Counted from the first letter of the stretch, positions 17,421 through 25,548 are shown. The stretch is DNA of 36,404 nucleotides from Natronococcus jeotgali DSM 18795 (GCF_000337695.1 NZ_AOIA01000143.1:1-36404); one strand, 5' to 3'. Numbers and translations are program-made. The notes: a model not told the origin generated them from the sequence alone.

Positions 17421-17651
17421 CCGTCCCCGCGGTTCGGACCGCGACCCCCAGCTATCGTATCACGGCCCTGTCACTGCGTGACGGTGTCGACTCGGCCGTG
17501 CTCGCGAGGTCGCGATCTCTCACGAACCGAAGCACACGGATCCGAGTACTCTCGGCCGGTGGTCGTTCTTTCTTGTCTGCCGGTCGGATCTAAATCGGCA
17601 GAATGAAGCCGTATCAAGCGCGATTCGTCCGCAAGAAAAGAACCCAAGCAG

Positions 17652-17659
17652 TTTTTACG
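17652..17659 (+). promoter_or_regulatory. TATA box of the zinc-finger gene
   Basis: TTTTTACG is centred about 25 bp before the ATG at 17681, supporting that start over the longer frame from 17603. Confidence 0.4.
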
Positions 17660-17680
17660 AATGCTCGCGTCAGACGAAAT

Positions 17681-17914
17681 ATGCACACCTGTCGTAACTG
17701 CAACCAGTCGTTCCAGACCGAGCTCGCCCTCGAACTTCACCGGGACACCTGCGAGAAAGCCCAACTGTTCTGTCAGGTATGCGGCGATCGATTCCGGGAG
17801 CGAGACGCGACCCAGGACGGGTGGCACTACGAGTGTCCGAACGAGAGCTGCGACGGCGAGGGGCTTCGAGAGGACCTCTATCAGATCGACGACGTTCGAG
17901 CGGCGACACACTGA
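17681..17914 (+). CDS. Small zinc-finger protein
   Basis: This 77-residue protein has two metal sites. Residues 4-24 form a C2HC or C2H2-like finger (Cys4, Cys7, His20, Cys24) with the classical aromatic/leucine core SFQTELALELH. Cys31, Cys34, Cys52 and Cys57 look like a zinc ribbon (FCQVCGDRF then HYECPNESCDGEG). Haloarchaea have many such very small zinc-finger proteins, mostly uncharacterised; some affect stress or biofilm phenotypes. DNA, RNA or protein binding cannot be told apart here. The ATG at 17681 is supported by the TATA-like box. It lies between fumC and the second PH module. Confidence 0.85.
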   Translation: MHTCRNCNQSFQTELALELHRDTCEKAQLFCQVCGDRFRERDATQDGWHYECPNESCDGEGLREDLYQIDDVRAATH

Positions 17915-17999
17915 ACGCTCCGGGCACCCACCTCCTCTCAGCGTTCGCGGTTTCGACCGTTCTGGCGCTCGGATCCGTTGTCGGTCCGAGATCCGACTT

Positions 18000-18005
18000 T
18001 TTATT
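18000..18005 (+). promoter_or_regulatory. TATA box of second PH-domain module
   Basis: TTTATT is centred about 26 bp before the ATG at 18029, matching the hexamer and spacing in front of the first module. Confidence 0.5.
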
Positions 18006-18028
18006 CGCACACCACCCCTTCGCACCCC

Positions 18029-18517
18029 ATGGAGCGACTCACTCCTCGGGTTCGCGTCGTCTGGCTGGTGCTGGCGCTGTTCCGAGCCGTCGTCCTCGCC
18101 GGACTTCTCGTCGGCGCCGCGGTGGCACTCTCCGAAACCGGTCTCTGGGCGGATCCGCCGGAGGCGCTCGTTCCGGGCGCCGCCGCGCTCGCCCTCGCCA
18201 TCGGACTCGTCCGTCTCGCCGTCGCGTGGCGGCGCTACGCGGTCTGGCGCTTCGAAACCCGAGCCGATTCACTCTACATCGAGCGCGGCGTGTTCACCCG
18301 AACCAAGACCGTCGCCCCGTACGTCCGCGTCCAGCACGTCGACTCGAGACGATCGCCCCTCGAGCGGGCGACCGGACTGGCGACGGTCGTCGTCTACACC
18401 GCGGGCTCGCGAAGCGCCGACGTCGCGATCCCGGGACTGACTCCGGATCGGGCGGAGCGGCTCCGCGAGGAGCTTCGAGCGCTCGCGATCGAGAGCGAGG
18501 GTGAGGACGCGGTATGA
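18029..18517 (+). CDS. Small bacterial-PH (bPH2/DUF304) membrane protein, copy 2
   Basis: This 162-residue paralogue of 13958-14422 has two TM helices (~10-32 and ~48-68) and one bPH2 domain (~75-155). The domain half is closely similar to copy 1: [23 protein letters not shown], then [23 protein letters not shown], and the same C-terminal ESEGEDAV. The TM half has diverged much more. The stop overlaps the next start as ATGA, exactly as in copy 1. It probably forms a complex with the large PH protein encoded next. Confidence 0.87.
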   Translation: MERLTPRVRVVWLVLALFRAVVLAGLLVGAAVALSETGLWADPPEALVPGAAALALAIGLVRLAVAWRRYAVWRFETRADSLYIERGVFTRTKTVAPYVRVQHVDSRRSPLERATGLATVVVYTAGSRSADVAIPGLTPDRAERLREELRALAIESEGEDAV

Positions 18518-20103
18518 AGAAGCTCCACCCCCTCTCGGTCGCGGCCAGGTCGATCTCGCGAAGCGTCAACGTCGGCCTGTTGTTTTTCGTCGCCGGAGTT
18601 GTCGCCTCCCCTGGCGGCGCGGGGGCGACGCTCGTCTCCGTGGGCGGGATGGTTCTGCTCGGGATCGTCGCCGCGGTCGTCTACGAACTCGCCTACTACG
18701 AGCGGTTCCGGTACGAACTCACGAGCGACACGTTCGACGTCGCCTCCGGCGTTCTCGCAAGACGCGACCGCGAGGTCCCGCTAGGACGGATCCAGAACGT
18801 CGACGTCAGGGAACCGATCCTCGCCAGGCTCCTCGGGCTCGCGGCCGTCCACGTCGAGACCGCCGGCGGCGGCCAGACGGAAGTTTCCCTGCAGTACGTC
18901 GGGAAGGAAGAGGCCCGACGACTCAGACGCCAGCTCCGTCGGGGCGCCCGGACCGAGGGCGAGACGTCCGCGGAGTCCGCGTCGTCGGACGAACGGGCCT
19001 CAAGCGACGACGAGGAACTCCTCTTCGAGATTCAGCCTCGAGAGCTGGCGATCCTCAGCGCGTTCACGATCGACCCGGGAGCCAGCCTGCTGGGCGGGAT
19101 CGCGCTGTCTTTCCTTAGCGGACTCGACCCGACGGCGCTGGTTCCGGCCGACCTCGTCGACGGACTTCCCGGCGCCGAGGCCGGGCTCGTCGCCCTCGCG
19201 TGGCTGGTCGCCCTGTTTCTGGTCGCGGCCTGGATCGTCAGCGCCGTGTTGACGTTCGCCCGCTACTACGGGTTTCGACTCACCCGCGTCGACGACGAAC
19301 TCTACTACGAGCGGGGACTCGTCCAGCGCTACAGCGGCACGATCCCCCTCGAGAAGGTACAGACGCTGACGATCACCGAACGGGTGCCGTTCCGGTGGTT
19401 CGGCTACGGCGCGCTCGCGGTCGAAACCGCGGGGTACGCGCCCGGCCAGGACGGCCGCGGAACGGAATCGGCGATCCCCCTCGCGGGGTACGACCGCGTC
19501 CTCGCGCTCGCGCGATCGATCGAACCGTTCGGCGAGCTCGCCCTCGAGGACCCGCCGACGCGTGCGCGCGAGCGCTACGGCGTCCGGTATCTGCTCCTCG
19601 TCGCGGTACTGGTCGGGGCAGGCTACCCGCTGGCGATCGTCACGCCCCTCGAGCGGTGGTACCTCCCCGCCGCGCTGGTCGTCCTCGTCCCCGTCGCGGC
19701 CCACCTGAAGTGGCACAACCGGGGTCACCAGCTGGGCGACCGGTACTTCCTCACCCGAACCGGGTTCTGGAGCCGATCCACGAAGGTCGTCCCCTACTAC
19801 CGCGTTCAGGCCGTCCTCCACACCCAATCGATCTTCCAGCGACGCCGCCGCCTAGCGAGCGTCACCGCCGACACCGCCAGCTCCGCGACGCTTCTCGGCC
19901 GCGCGGCGACCGCCTACGACGTCGACGCCGACGCGGGCCTCGAGATGCAACGCGAACTCGAGGAGCGACTGCAGGAGCGGCTTCGGGCGCGAAAGCGAGA
20001 GCGGACGGTCGGGGAGCGGTTCGGAAGTCCGGACGAGTCGACACTCGACCTCGATCCGAACTCCGATACTCCTCACGACAGCTCGGAGGAGGTCGACCGA
20101 TAG
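18514..20103 (+). CDS. Large bacterial-PH (bPH2/DUF304) membrane protein, copy 2
   Basis: This 529-residue paralogue of 14419-15990 has the same three repeats of TM pair plus bPH2 domain. Matching landmarks are [13 protein letters not shown] with [23 protein letters not shown] with LAVETAGY, and [13 protein letters not shown] with SVTADTASS. The C-terminal tail (~485-529) is longer and rich in Arg and Asp. The start overlaps the small PH gene by four bases. It is the last GC-rich gene before the AT-rich island. Function is unknown beyond a likely envelope role. Confidence 0.87.
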   Translation: MKKLHPLSVAARSISRSVNVGLLFFVAGVVASPGGAGATLVSVGGMVLLGIVAAVVYELAYYERFRYELTSDTFDVASGVLARRDREVPLGRIQNVDVREPILARLLGLAAVHVETAGGGQTEVSLQYVGKEEARRLRRQLRRGARTEGETSAESASSDERASSDDEELLFEIQPRELAILSAFTIDPGASLLGGIALSFLSGLDPTALVPADLVDGLPGAEAGLVALAWLVALFLVAAWIVSAVLTFARYYGFRLTRVDDELYYERGLVQRYSGTIPLEKVQTLTITERVPFRWFGYGALAVETAGYAPGQDGRGTESAIPLAGYDRVLALARSIEPFGELALEDPPTRARERYGVRYLLLVAVLVGAGYPLAIVTPLERWYLPAALVVLVPVAAHLKWHNRGHQLGDRYFLTRTGFWSRSTKVVPYYRVQAVLHTQSIFQRRRRLASVTADTASSATLLGRAATAYDVDADAGLEMQRELEERLQERLRARKRERTVGERFGSPDESTLDLDPNSDTPHDSSEEVDR

Positions 20104-20285
20104 ATCCGTTTCCGTCCTTGGGTCATCGAACAAAAGGTGCCGAGTCACTAACCAGTAGCCAGAATCGATATAGCGACATACAGTTCATCTGGCGAGGTTC
20201 GAACAAGCTATTATGTATGTCCAACAGCTATTTCTAATCTAAATCGATCAGAACACGTCTTCTCCGGCGATAAACAGCCGAAAAC

Positions 20286-20723
20286 ATGGAACGAAATCCT
20301 ACCGAGGACCAACAATCCACGAACTCAAGAGCGGGCTCGAATTCTCCGAAATCGAGCAGGCTCGATTGGTCAACTTGGAAAACAGTTCGGAACGAAGTAC
20401 TAGAACGAGACGGTTATCGGTGTATGAACTGCAGTTCGGAACAACGGTTAGAAGTTCACCATATCGTACCCCTCTCGGCTGGTGGATCAAACGAGCGTTC
20501 CAATTTGATAACACTGTGTAAGAACTGTCATACGAAATCCGAAGGCAAACGAATCCAAAACGAGCCCGCTGCGCTACAGCATACGAACTCGTCCCAACTT
20601 TTGCTTACCCCGTCTGAGGCGCGTCGTGCCCTCGAGACTGTCGAACATCCCCTTTGGCGTGCTGCGACTGTCTCTTCGTGTATTATGGTATCGGGTCTGG
20701 AGAACTCTGTAACCTGGAACTGA
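20286..20723 (+). CDS. HNH endonuclease-domain protein, C-terminus fused to integrase remnant
   Basis: The 145-residue reading frame carries a complete HNH domain: Cys46 and Cys49 (CMNC), the catalytic HH pair 58-59 (EVHHIVPL), Asn73, and Cys78-x-x-Cys81-His82 (CKNCH). HNH nucleases cut DNA in restriction, homing and phage packaging systems. From residue ~107 the frame changes character. TPSEARRALETVEHPLWRA matches the part of the nearby intact integrase reading VPEMREFVGSIAHPLERA, and the frame then loses that similarity after a frameshift. The protein may thus be an HNH domain joined to a broken recombinase. Codon use is unlike its neighbours. Whether it is expressed is unknown. Confidence 0.65.
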   Translation: MERNPTEDQQSTNSRAGSNSPKSSRLDWSTWKTVRNEVLERDGYRCMNCSSEQRLEVHHIVPLSAGGSNERSNLITLCKNCHTKSEGKRIQNEPAALQHTNSSQLLLTPSEARRALETVEHPLWRAATVSSCIMVSGLENSVTWN

Positions 20724-21198
20724 ACGATTACAACTGCTCAGACCGAACTGTAGCGGAACAGTTCGAAATTGAACATACTACGGACCAAGCACTCGAAGTC
20801 GTTCCGGGTCGAAAGAACGCGTCCTCCCGTTCCCGTTCCTGTTCTCGAGCGACTACATTGCCCTTGCTCCCCGAGGTAGAGCAAGAACTGATTCGATATC
20901 TAGCTATCAGGCCGGATAGTGGATCTGATAAGCTCTTTCTCTCCACGGCAAAAACTGGGGAGAACCGATAACAAGAGATATGTTGGCACACTCGCTGAAA
21001 GACCGAAGTGGAGAACGTCCGCAAGCTTTTGTCAACTGTTTCAAAAAACACTCGCGACTTGCTGAGAATCTCGAACGGTATCTCCTCACCGGCGACGAAT
21101 CCAGCCTGGAAGATAGCGTGAACGAATCGAGTACGTATACGGATACTACACAGTATCCCTTCTCTCAATACAAAAAACAAATCTACAGGCTCTGTTAG
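20604..21198 (+). pseudogene. Frameshifted tyrosine recombinase (integrase) remnant
   Basis: Three frames in succession resemble the intact integrase at 22995-24032. Frame one gives RRALETVEHPLWRAA. Frame two (20654-20971) gives GIGSGELCNLELNDY and ELIRYLAIRPD, against GMRVGELCNLDLRD and ALLEWLAIRPD. Frame three (~20968-21198) gives RPQAFVNCFKKH, STYTD and a final QIYRLC, against TPHYFRHFFTTH, DTYTH and SIYSLW. The catalytic Arg reads Gly, and both the His and Arg of HxxR are lost, while the Tyr position survives. With the frameshifts this is a dead gene. The N-terminal core-binding domain is missing and replaced by the HNH frame. Confidence 0.7.
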
Positions 21199-21852
21199 AC
21201 AGACACGTACGGAGTAGTTTGGCCGTAGATCTATCTAAATCGAATGTATATACTACTACTGAAAAATACACGGAGTCAAACGAGTGTCCCAGATCCAACG
21301 GGCACTCTTCCCGCCGAATCTACGACAATCACTGAAAGAAGTTTCGGAGTGAGTACTGCAACCGCATGCTGTCGCTTCGGCCCCCTCCGGTCTTGTTGAT
21401 CTCTTCGACGCCGCATTTCGCGTTCGTGATCGACCGAAAACCCGCTTGATGGTAACTCGAGGTATACTCCAGCTCGGCTATCTCGATCTGCAATAGCCGT
21501 TCCTCTTTTAAACCGTGGCACATTTGCTTGCATTCCAGCCGTTATGCTCCGGACAGCAGGCGACCGAATTTTGGACTATCCCAACAGCCATATCGATCAC
21601 TTGAACGAGGGGTGATTTTCATCACTTCGCCACTACATATCGTCTTCGTAGACCGTTTCCAAAACCTGGCCTAAGTCGATTCCTTATATTCACCTCTGGA
21701 AACGCTGCTACCTACACGAATCACCGTTTGAGATGAAATGATTGCGCCGTCCCGGGATCTGCTGCTCTCCCAACCGATAGGTGGTCCCAATCGTGATGCG
21801 GTGCGGTCGCTGTCTGGCCAAATCGGTCGCTCTCGGAGGGCCTCGGCCGGCC

Positions 21853-21883
21853 ACTGAGGGTCGCCGACCGGGCGACCCTCAGT
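21853..21883. repeat. Strong hairpin, 13-bp stem
   Basis: ACTGAGGGTCGCC (21853-21865) pairs perfectly with GGCGACCCTCAGT (21871-21883) across a 5-nt loop. It could be a terminator or RNA stem, or an element end; no adjacent gene explains it. Confidence 0.6.
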
Positions 21884-21956
21884 TCCCTCGCCGCTGCGAT
21901 CACACGGTGGCCATCACTGCCGGGGTAGATCATCTCGTGACTCGGGACGCCAGCAC

Positions 21957-21973
21957 GTGAAACAGAGATTCAC
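21957..21973. repeat. Short hairpin, 5-bp stem
   Basis: GTGAA (21957-21961) pairs with TTCAC (21969-21973) around a 7-nt loop, between the two stronger hairpins. It is weak on its own. Confidence 0.3.
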
Positions 21974-21988
21974 CTATACGGGCTTCCC

Positions 21989-22011
21989 GACTGCCGCTCC
22001 TGGCGGCAGTC
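21989..22011. repeat. Hairpin, 9-bp stem
   Basis: GACTGCCGC (21989-21997) pairs perfectly with GCGGCAGTC (22003-22011) around a 5-nt loop. With its neighbours it suggests a structured RNA or a mobile-element end. Confidence 0.5.
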
Positions 22012-22615
22012 AGGCTGTAATGCTCAGGATTCGGCTTCCTACGCATTCAGACCAGACACACCACGTGCTCGGTGGCACGGAATACAGGTCGGTCTCTTGT
22101 GTCCCATGCTTACTTCACGTTCTTCTAGGGTAGCAGCGTTTCCGTCGAGTCAGCATGCCATCCTTGGCAGCTATCAGTGAAGCTGTAGGTACTTTGTTAA
22201 CTACTCGCCTTACGTGTAAGGGGTATCCCACCAACTGTGTCATCCGAACTAACGACACGAGGACGCTGTGTCCTCCTCAGCTGATTCGTTACTCAGGTCG
22301 TTTCCTGTAGCTCCGGTGATTCCCTCACCTCGTATGGCTAGATGACAACGCACGCACAACTCAAGATGGAAGTTCCTTCCGAGGGAACCAGTAGACTCGC
22401 GTTCGAGGACTTGACCCCTCGTGTGCCCCTCCAATTATCCTAACTCGTGGTACTACAGCGGTGCAGGCTTAGTATGTCGATCTATAGGACCATAGAGATC
22501 TACAGATGAAAAATTATTACTATCTACTCCCCTATCTTCGGCCTATATTTGGACATAAGGCTACTTAGACCGAATCATGGTCAGATTGAAGGTTTTGGAG
22601 TTTGATTGGTTGTGT

Positions 22616-23005
22616 ATGGCTGATTCTCAGGACACCTCTCGGACTGCGGTCAAAACCTACGTCCCCGCGTATCAGAAAGCGGAGTGGCAGGATCACGCCG
22701 ACGATCTCGACATGAGCCAGAGCGAGTTCCTTCGGACGATGGTCCAGGCTGGACGACGGGGTTTCCAGGGGGGGACCGAGGAACCCGGTTCTCCGGACGC
22801 AGACCCTGGGGGTAACGGTCTCGAAACACGTCTCCTCGAGTTACTGTCGGCTGACACCTACACGTGGGACGAACTCCTCGAGGCGGTCAGCGACGACATC
22901 GAGTCCCGACTCGACGAGACGCTCGAGGAGCTCCAGGCCGAAAACCGGGTTCGGTACAGCGGGCGCCACGGCGGGTACACGATCGTGGGTGACGATGGCG
23001 AGTAG
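22616..23005 (+). CDS. DUF5805-like protein encoded with an integrase
   Basis: This 129-residue protein begins MADSQDTSRTAVKTYVPAYQKAEW. Its first half (SRTAVKTYVPAYQKAEWQDHADDLDMSQSEFLRTMV) reads like a ribbon-helix-helix or similar small DNA-binding unit, and the last ~50 residues (ADTYTWDELLEAV to RYSGRHGGYTIVG) look like a winged helix. The pairing with the integrase that follows, overlapping by 11 bp, suggests a regulator or directionality factor, which is inference. I chose the ATG at 22616 because GC-rich conserved-looking sequence begins there. An in-frame ATG at 22577 lies about 30 bp after a TATA-like box and would add 13 residues encoded in AT-rich DNA. Confidence 0.75.
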   Translation: MADSQDTSRTAVKTYVPAYQKAEWQDHADDLDMSQSEFLRTMVQAGRRGFQGGTEEPGSPDADPGGNGLETRLLELLSADTYTWDELLEAVSDDIESRLDETLEELQAENRVRYSGRHGGYTIVGDDGE

Positions 23006-24032
23006 CGCCGACGCCCCCGACGCGATCGAGGATCCGATCGCGTACTTCCTGGACGACCAGCGTTACCACGGCAAGAGCGAGCGCACGCTCGAGGCCTACC
23101 AGCGAGTGCTTCGCCAGTTCGAAGCGTTCGCCCGCGAGCGCTTCGACGTCGAGGCGGTGTCGGTGGTCGGTCGGCGCGAGTGTATGGCCTGGGTCCACTC
23201 GCTTCGCGAGCGCTTCGAGCCGAGCACGATCGCGACCTACGCCTCCTACCTCAATCGCTTCTACGAGTACATGAATCGTGTCGGCGCGTTCGAGGAAAAC
23301 CCCATGGTGCTCGTAATGGAGGAGCTGACCGAATCGATCGACGCGAATCCGACCCGACGGGAGATCTCCGTCCCGGAGATGCGCGAGTTCGTCGGCTCGA
23401 TCGCTCACCCCCTCGAGCGAGCGGTCGTCGTTACCCTGCTGAAGACGGGAATGCGGGTGGGCGAGCTCTGTAACCTCGATCTACGAGACTGTCACCTCGC
23501 GGTTCCGGAGCTCGATCTCGAGTGGACGCCGCGGGTAGAACTCGAGCGGCGCCCGGCCTCGCTGTTCGTCGATTCCGAGCCGGCTCGGGGCCGGACGGTA
23601 AACGGCGAGGAACGGACGGCCTCGAACAAGCGCGAACGGGAGACGGTGATCCCCGTCGACGACGAACTTCGCCGAGCGTTGCTCGAGTGGCTGGCGATCC
23701 GCCCGGATCCGGTGTCTCCGGCGGATCCGCTCTTTCTCGACACTCGCGATAGCTGGGGCGAGCGACTCGAGCCCGCGGACGTGCAGTACGTCGTCGAGAA
23801 ACACGCCCGGGAGCGGGGCTGGTACCGAACGGGCGGCGGGGCGACTGAGAACGTGACGCCTCACTACTTTCGGCACTTCTTTACGACCCACTTGCGGGAT
23901 CGCACGGGCGATCGGGGGATCGTCAAATACCTCCGGGGGGACGTCGCAAGCGACGTGATCGACACCTACACCCACAACTGGGGCGATCAGGTCCGGACGG
24001 TCTACGATCGGAGTATCTATTCGCTGTGGTGA
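22995..24032 (+). CDS. Tyrosine recombinase / XerC-D-like integrase
   Basis: The 345-residue protein has an N-terminal SAM-like core-binding domain (~12-110) and a catalytic domain (~122-345). Visible active-site residues are Arg154 (TGMRVGEL), His290 and Arg293 (PHYFRHFF) and the likely nucleophile Tyr325 (DTYTHNWG). The second His position reads Asp316 (RGDVAS) instead of the usual GH. It would carry out site-specific strand exchange, either as a chromosomal Xer-like enzyme or as the integrase of an element. Its GC-rich base use matches the host chromosome, unlike the decayed relative upstream. The ATG at 22995 is preferred to a GTG six bases earlier. It overlaps the DUF5805-like gene. Confidence 0.9.
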   Translation: MASSADAPDAIEDPIAYFLDDQRYHGKSERTLEAYQRVLRQFEAFARERFDVEAVSVVGRRECMAWVHSLRERFEPSTIATYASYLNRFYEYMNRVGAFEENPMVLVMEELTESIDANPTRREISVPEMREFVGSIAHPLERAVVVTLLKTGMRVGELCNLDLRDCHLAVPELDLEWTPRVELERRPASLFVDSEPARGRTVNGEERTASNKRERETVIPVDDELRRALLEWLAIRPDPVSPADPLFLDTRDSWGERLEPADVQYVVEKHARERGWYRTGGGATENVTPHYFRHFFTTHLRDRTGDRGIVKYLRGDVASDVIDTYTHNWGDQVRTVYDRSIYSLW

Positions 24033-24583
24033 GCGCCCGGCGATCGAATCCGGGTCGACGTTCGAGCGAGGGGTTTTCGACGCGGTGTGACAGACGTGTC
24101 GGAACGGGTCGCGCCGATCGATCTTCCCAAAGTACGGACTGCCAGCTGCTGACTCTCCAGTCGCCGACGATTCCCGTCCGGCAAACTCGCGGATCGATGT
24201 GCCGTGGGTACGGACGAACCCGGGGCTCGCTGGGAGATCAGGTCGGAGGCTTACTTCCCCGAGGCCGGTAGTGCATCGGAACGCGGGCGTCACCAGGAAT
24301 CGACAGGGCGGCCGTTCGCTTCGAGAGTCGTCTCTCCGTCCGGGAACTCGAGGGCCCGGGTTTCCTTCTTCGTGAGGGAGCCATCGAACCTCGTTTCCCT
24401 CCCGTTCACGCCCTGGAGACCTCGACGACCCTTCTTCCCCGTAACCGGGACGACGGATTTCGAACGGATAAATCGTATTTGGATATATGAAATTTCGGGA
24501 TCGCACCCGACGAGTACAGTACGAAATTCGGCCAGAGCTGACGCTCTCGAGCCGAGTATCGATCGTCTTCGAGAACGAGGCGG
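24033..24583. other. 551-bp stretch without a credible gene
   Basis: Between the convergent integrase and HisG-like genes I see only frames of random character. A weak 5-bp GC stem (CCCGG at 24036-24040, CCGGG at 24050-24054) follows the integrase stop and may help termination. An AT-rich patch lies at about 24468-24495. No tRNA or att-like repeat was found. Confidence 0.5.
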
Positions 24584-25495
24584 TCAGTTCGGAAGCGCGA
24601 GTTCGGTTTCGGGCGCGCCGTTTGCGAGCGCCGACCGCACCGCGGCGACGGCGTCGGTTACCTCCGAGTCGTTCTCGAGCAAGACGGTCTCGCTGGGGAA
24701 CAGCTGTTCGCCGAGTACGAGTCCGTGCTCGCGGGCGGTGGAGCCGGTGACCGTCAGGTAGACGCCCAGCCCCGCGTCGGCGATCGCGGCCTCCTCCTCG
24801 CGTCCCTCCGCGGGGTAGCGAAAGTCGACGCCGTCGAGCGTCTTCGTTCCCAGAACCGCCTGCACCAGCCGTTCGTATCGGGGTTCGATACAGAGCGGTC
24901 CTTCGTACTCCTCGAGGAAGTCCCGGTCGATCGCCGCCTGCTGGGGAGCCGTCTCCGGCGTCGCCATCAGGGTGTGGTAGACGGTGTCGCCCAGTCCCGT
25001 GACGACCCGAACGTCGGTGTCGACGGGGTTGATCCGGGCGTTGACGTCGGCGATCCGGTTCAGCGGCTCGGGGCGGAGTTCGACGACCTCCTCGAGGACG
25101 AGGTCGGCGCTATCGAACCCGAGCGCGAACTCGTGGGTCCGCAGCGCCCGGAACGGCTCCTCGCGGCCGACGAGTTGGATCTCGGTGCCGTTCCCGTCCT
25201 CGAGTGGGATCGTGACGCTGTCGAAGACGATCCGACGGGGCTTTCCGGCCCGGTCGTCCCGCAGGAGGGTGTACTCGGGCTCGGTCGGGTCGTCGACGGC
25301 GCTGTAGGCGGCGAGACGATGGTAAACGTCCTCCTCGGCGTCGAGGCGTCCCTTGGTGAGGGCCTTTTCGTGTCGGAGCGTCGAGGTGACGTCGTCCGCG
25401 AGGGTCGGCACGTCGAGGCGCGCGGCGATGCGATCGAGCACGCACTCGAGCGGGCGACCCTTTCGCGGAACGGCAATCGGAATCGTCTCGCCCAT
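24584..25495 (-). CDS. HisG-like protein of unknown function
   Basis: The 303-residue protein starts MGETIPIAVPRKGRPLECVLDRI, like the first strand and Lys-Gly-Arg turn of ATP phosphoribosyltransferase. It has a later GSTAREHGLVLGEQLFPSETVLL block reminiscent of the phosphate-binding loop and following strands of HisG. The middle (CIEPRYERLVQAVLGTKTLDGVDFRYPAEGREE) differs strongly. It may share the periplasmic-binding-protein type II fold without being the histidine enzyme; a true HisG is normally shorter or has a regulatory ACT-like end. A TATA-like GTTTAC lies about 28 bp upstream of the ATG at 25495. The function is open. Confidence 0.6.
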   Translation of the reverse strand: MGETIPIAVPRKGRPLECVLDRIAARLDVPTLADDVTSTLRHEKALTKGRLDAEEDVYHRLAAYSAVDDPTEPEYTLLRDDRAGKPRRIVFDSVTIPLEDGNGTEIQLVGREEPFRALRTHEFALGFDSADLVLEEVVELRPEPLNRIADVNARINPVDTDVRVVTGLGDTVYHTLMATPETAPQQAAIDRDFLEEYEGPLCIEPRYERLVQAVLGTKTLDGVDFRYPAEGREEEAAIADAGLGVYLTVTGSTAREHGLVLGEQLFPSETVLLENDSEVTDAVAAVRSALANGAPETELALPN

Positions 25496-25548
25496 CGCAC
25501 TGATTTCCGGCGGGGAGCGGTAAACGAGTTGTGTTTCAGGAAGGAGTG

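Larger units (their letters stand above)
21698..22143. repeat. 446-bp segment bounded by a perfect 15-bp inverted repeat (possible MITE)
   Basis: GGAAACGCTGCTACC at 21698-21712 recurs as its exact reverse complement at 22129-22143. A 15-bp perfect match at this distance is unlikely by chance (roughly a few in a thousand for a 2-kb stretch). The segment encodes nothing recognisable but contains three hairpins. I see no target-site duplication immediately outside the repeats, so the transposon reading is a hypothesis. Confidence 0.45.
20104..22560. other. AT-rich island, probably horizontally acquired and decayed
   Basis: From just after the PH gene to just before the DUF5805-like gene, base use shifts visibly from GC-rich with CTCGAG-type codons to near-balanced or AT-rich sequence. 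The island holds an intact-looking HNH domain, a frameshifted tyrosine recombinase remnant and about 1.4 kb without credible genes. I found no tRNA or direct repeat at its edges, so the exact borders are not defined. Confidence 0.65.
21199..22615. other. About 1.4 kb without a credible gene
   Basis: Only short overlapping frames occur. A minus-strand frame at 21329-21523 and another at 22249-22434 (with a Cys-x-x-Cys-His) could be transposase or nuclease scraps, but I cannot identify them. The stretch contains a 15-bp inverted repeat pair and three hairpins, listed separately. A TATA-like CTATATTT at 22543-22550 lies near the right edge. Confidence 0.6.

Noticed and set aside
20185-20210. GGTTCGAAC, resembling a tRNA T-loop near the island edge
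   Set aside because: The flanking bases cannot form a T-stem and no acceptor or anticodon arm is found, so neither a tRNA nor a tRNA-type attachment site can be claimed.
21276-21533. Minus-strand frames that might be a transposase C-terminus
   Set aside because: Two overlapping frames both look possible and neither shows a DDE residue or a named family motif.
22249-22434. Minus-strand frame with CVRCH and a Ser/Glu-rich end, possibly a TnpB or HNH remnant
   Set aside because: Only a few residues fit either family, the start would be a TTG after a stop, and no RuvC or His-His block is present.
24036-24054. CCCGG/CCGGG stem after the integrase, first taken as a T-arm
   Set aside because: The loop is 9 nt rather than 7 and no tRNA body is present; at most it is a weak terminator.
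24204-24761. Plus-strand frame of 185 residues in the gap before the HisG-like gene
   Set aside because: The composition is random-looking, the end runs antisense into the HisG-like gene, and no box or motif supports it.
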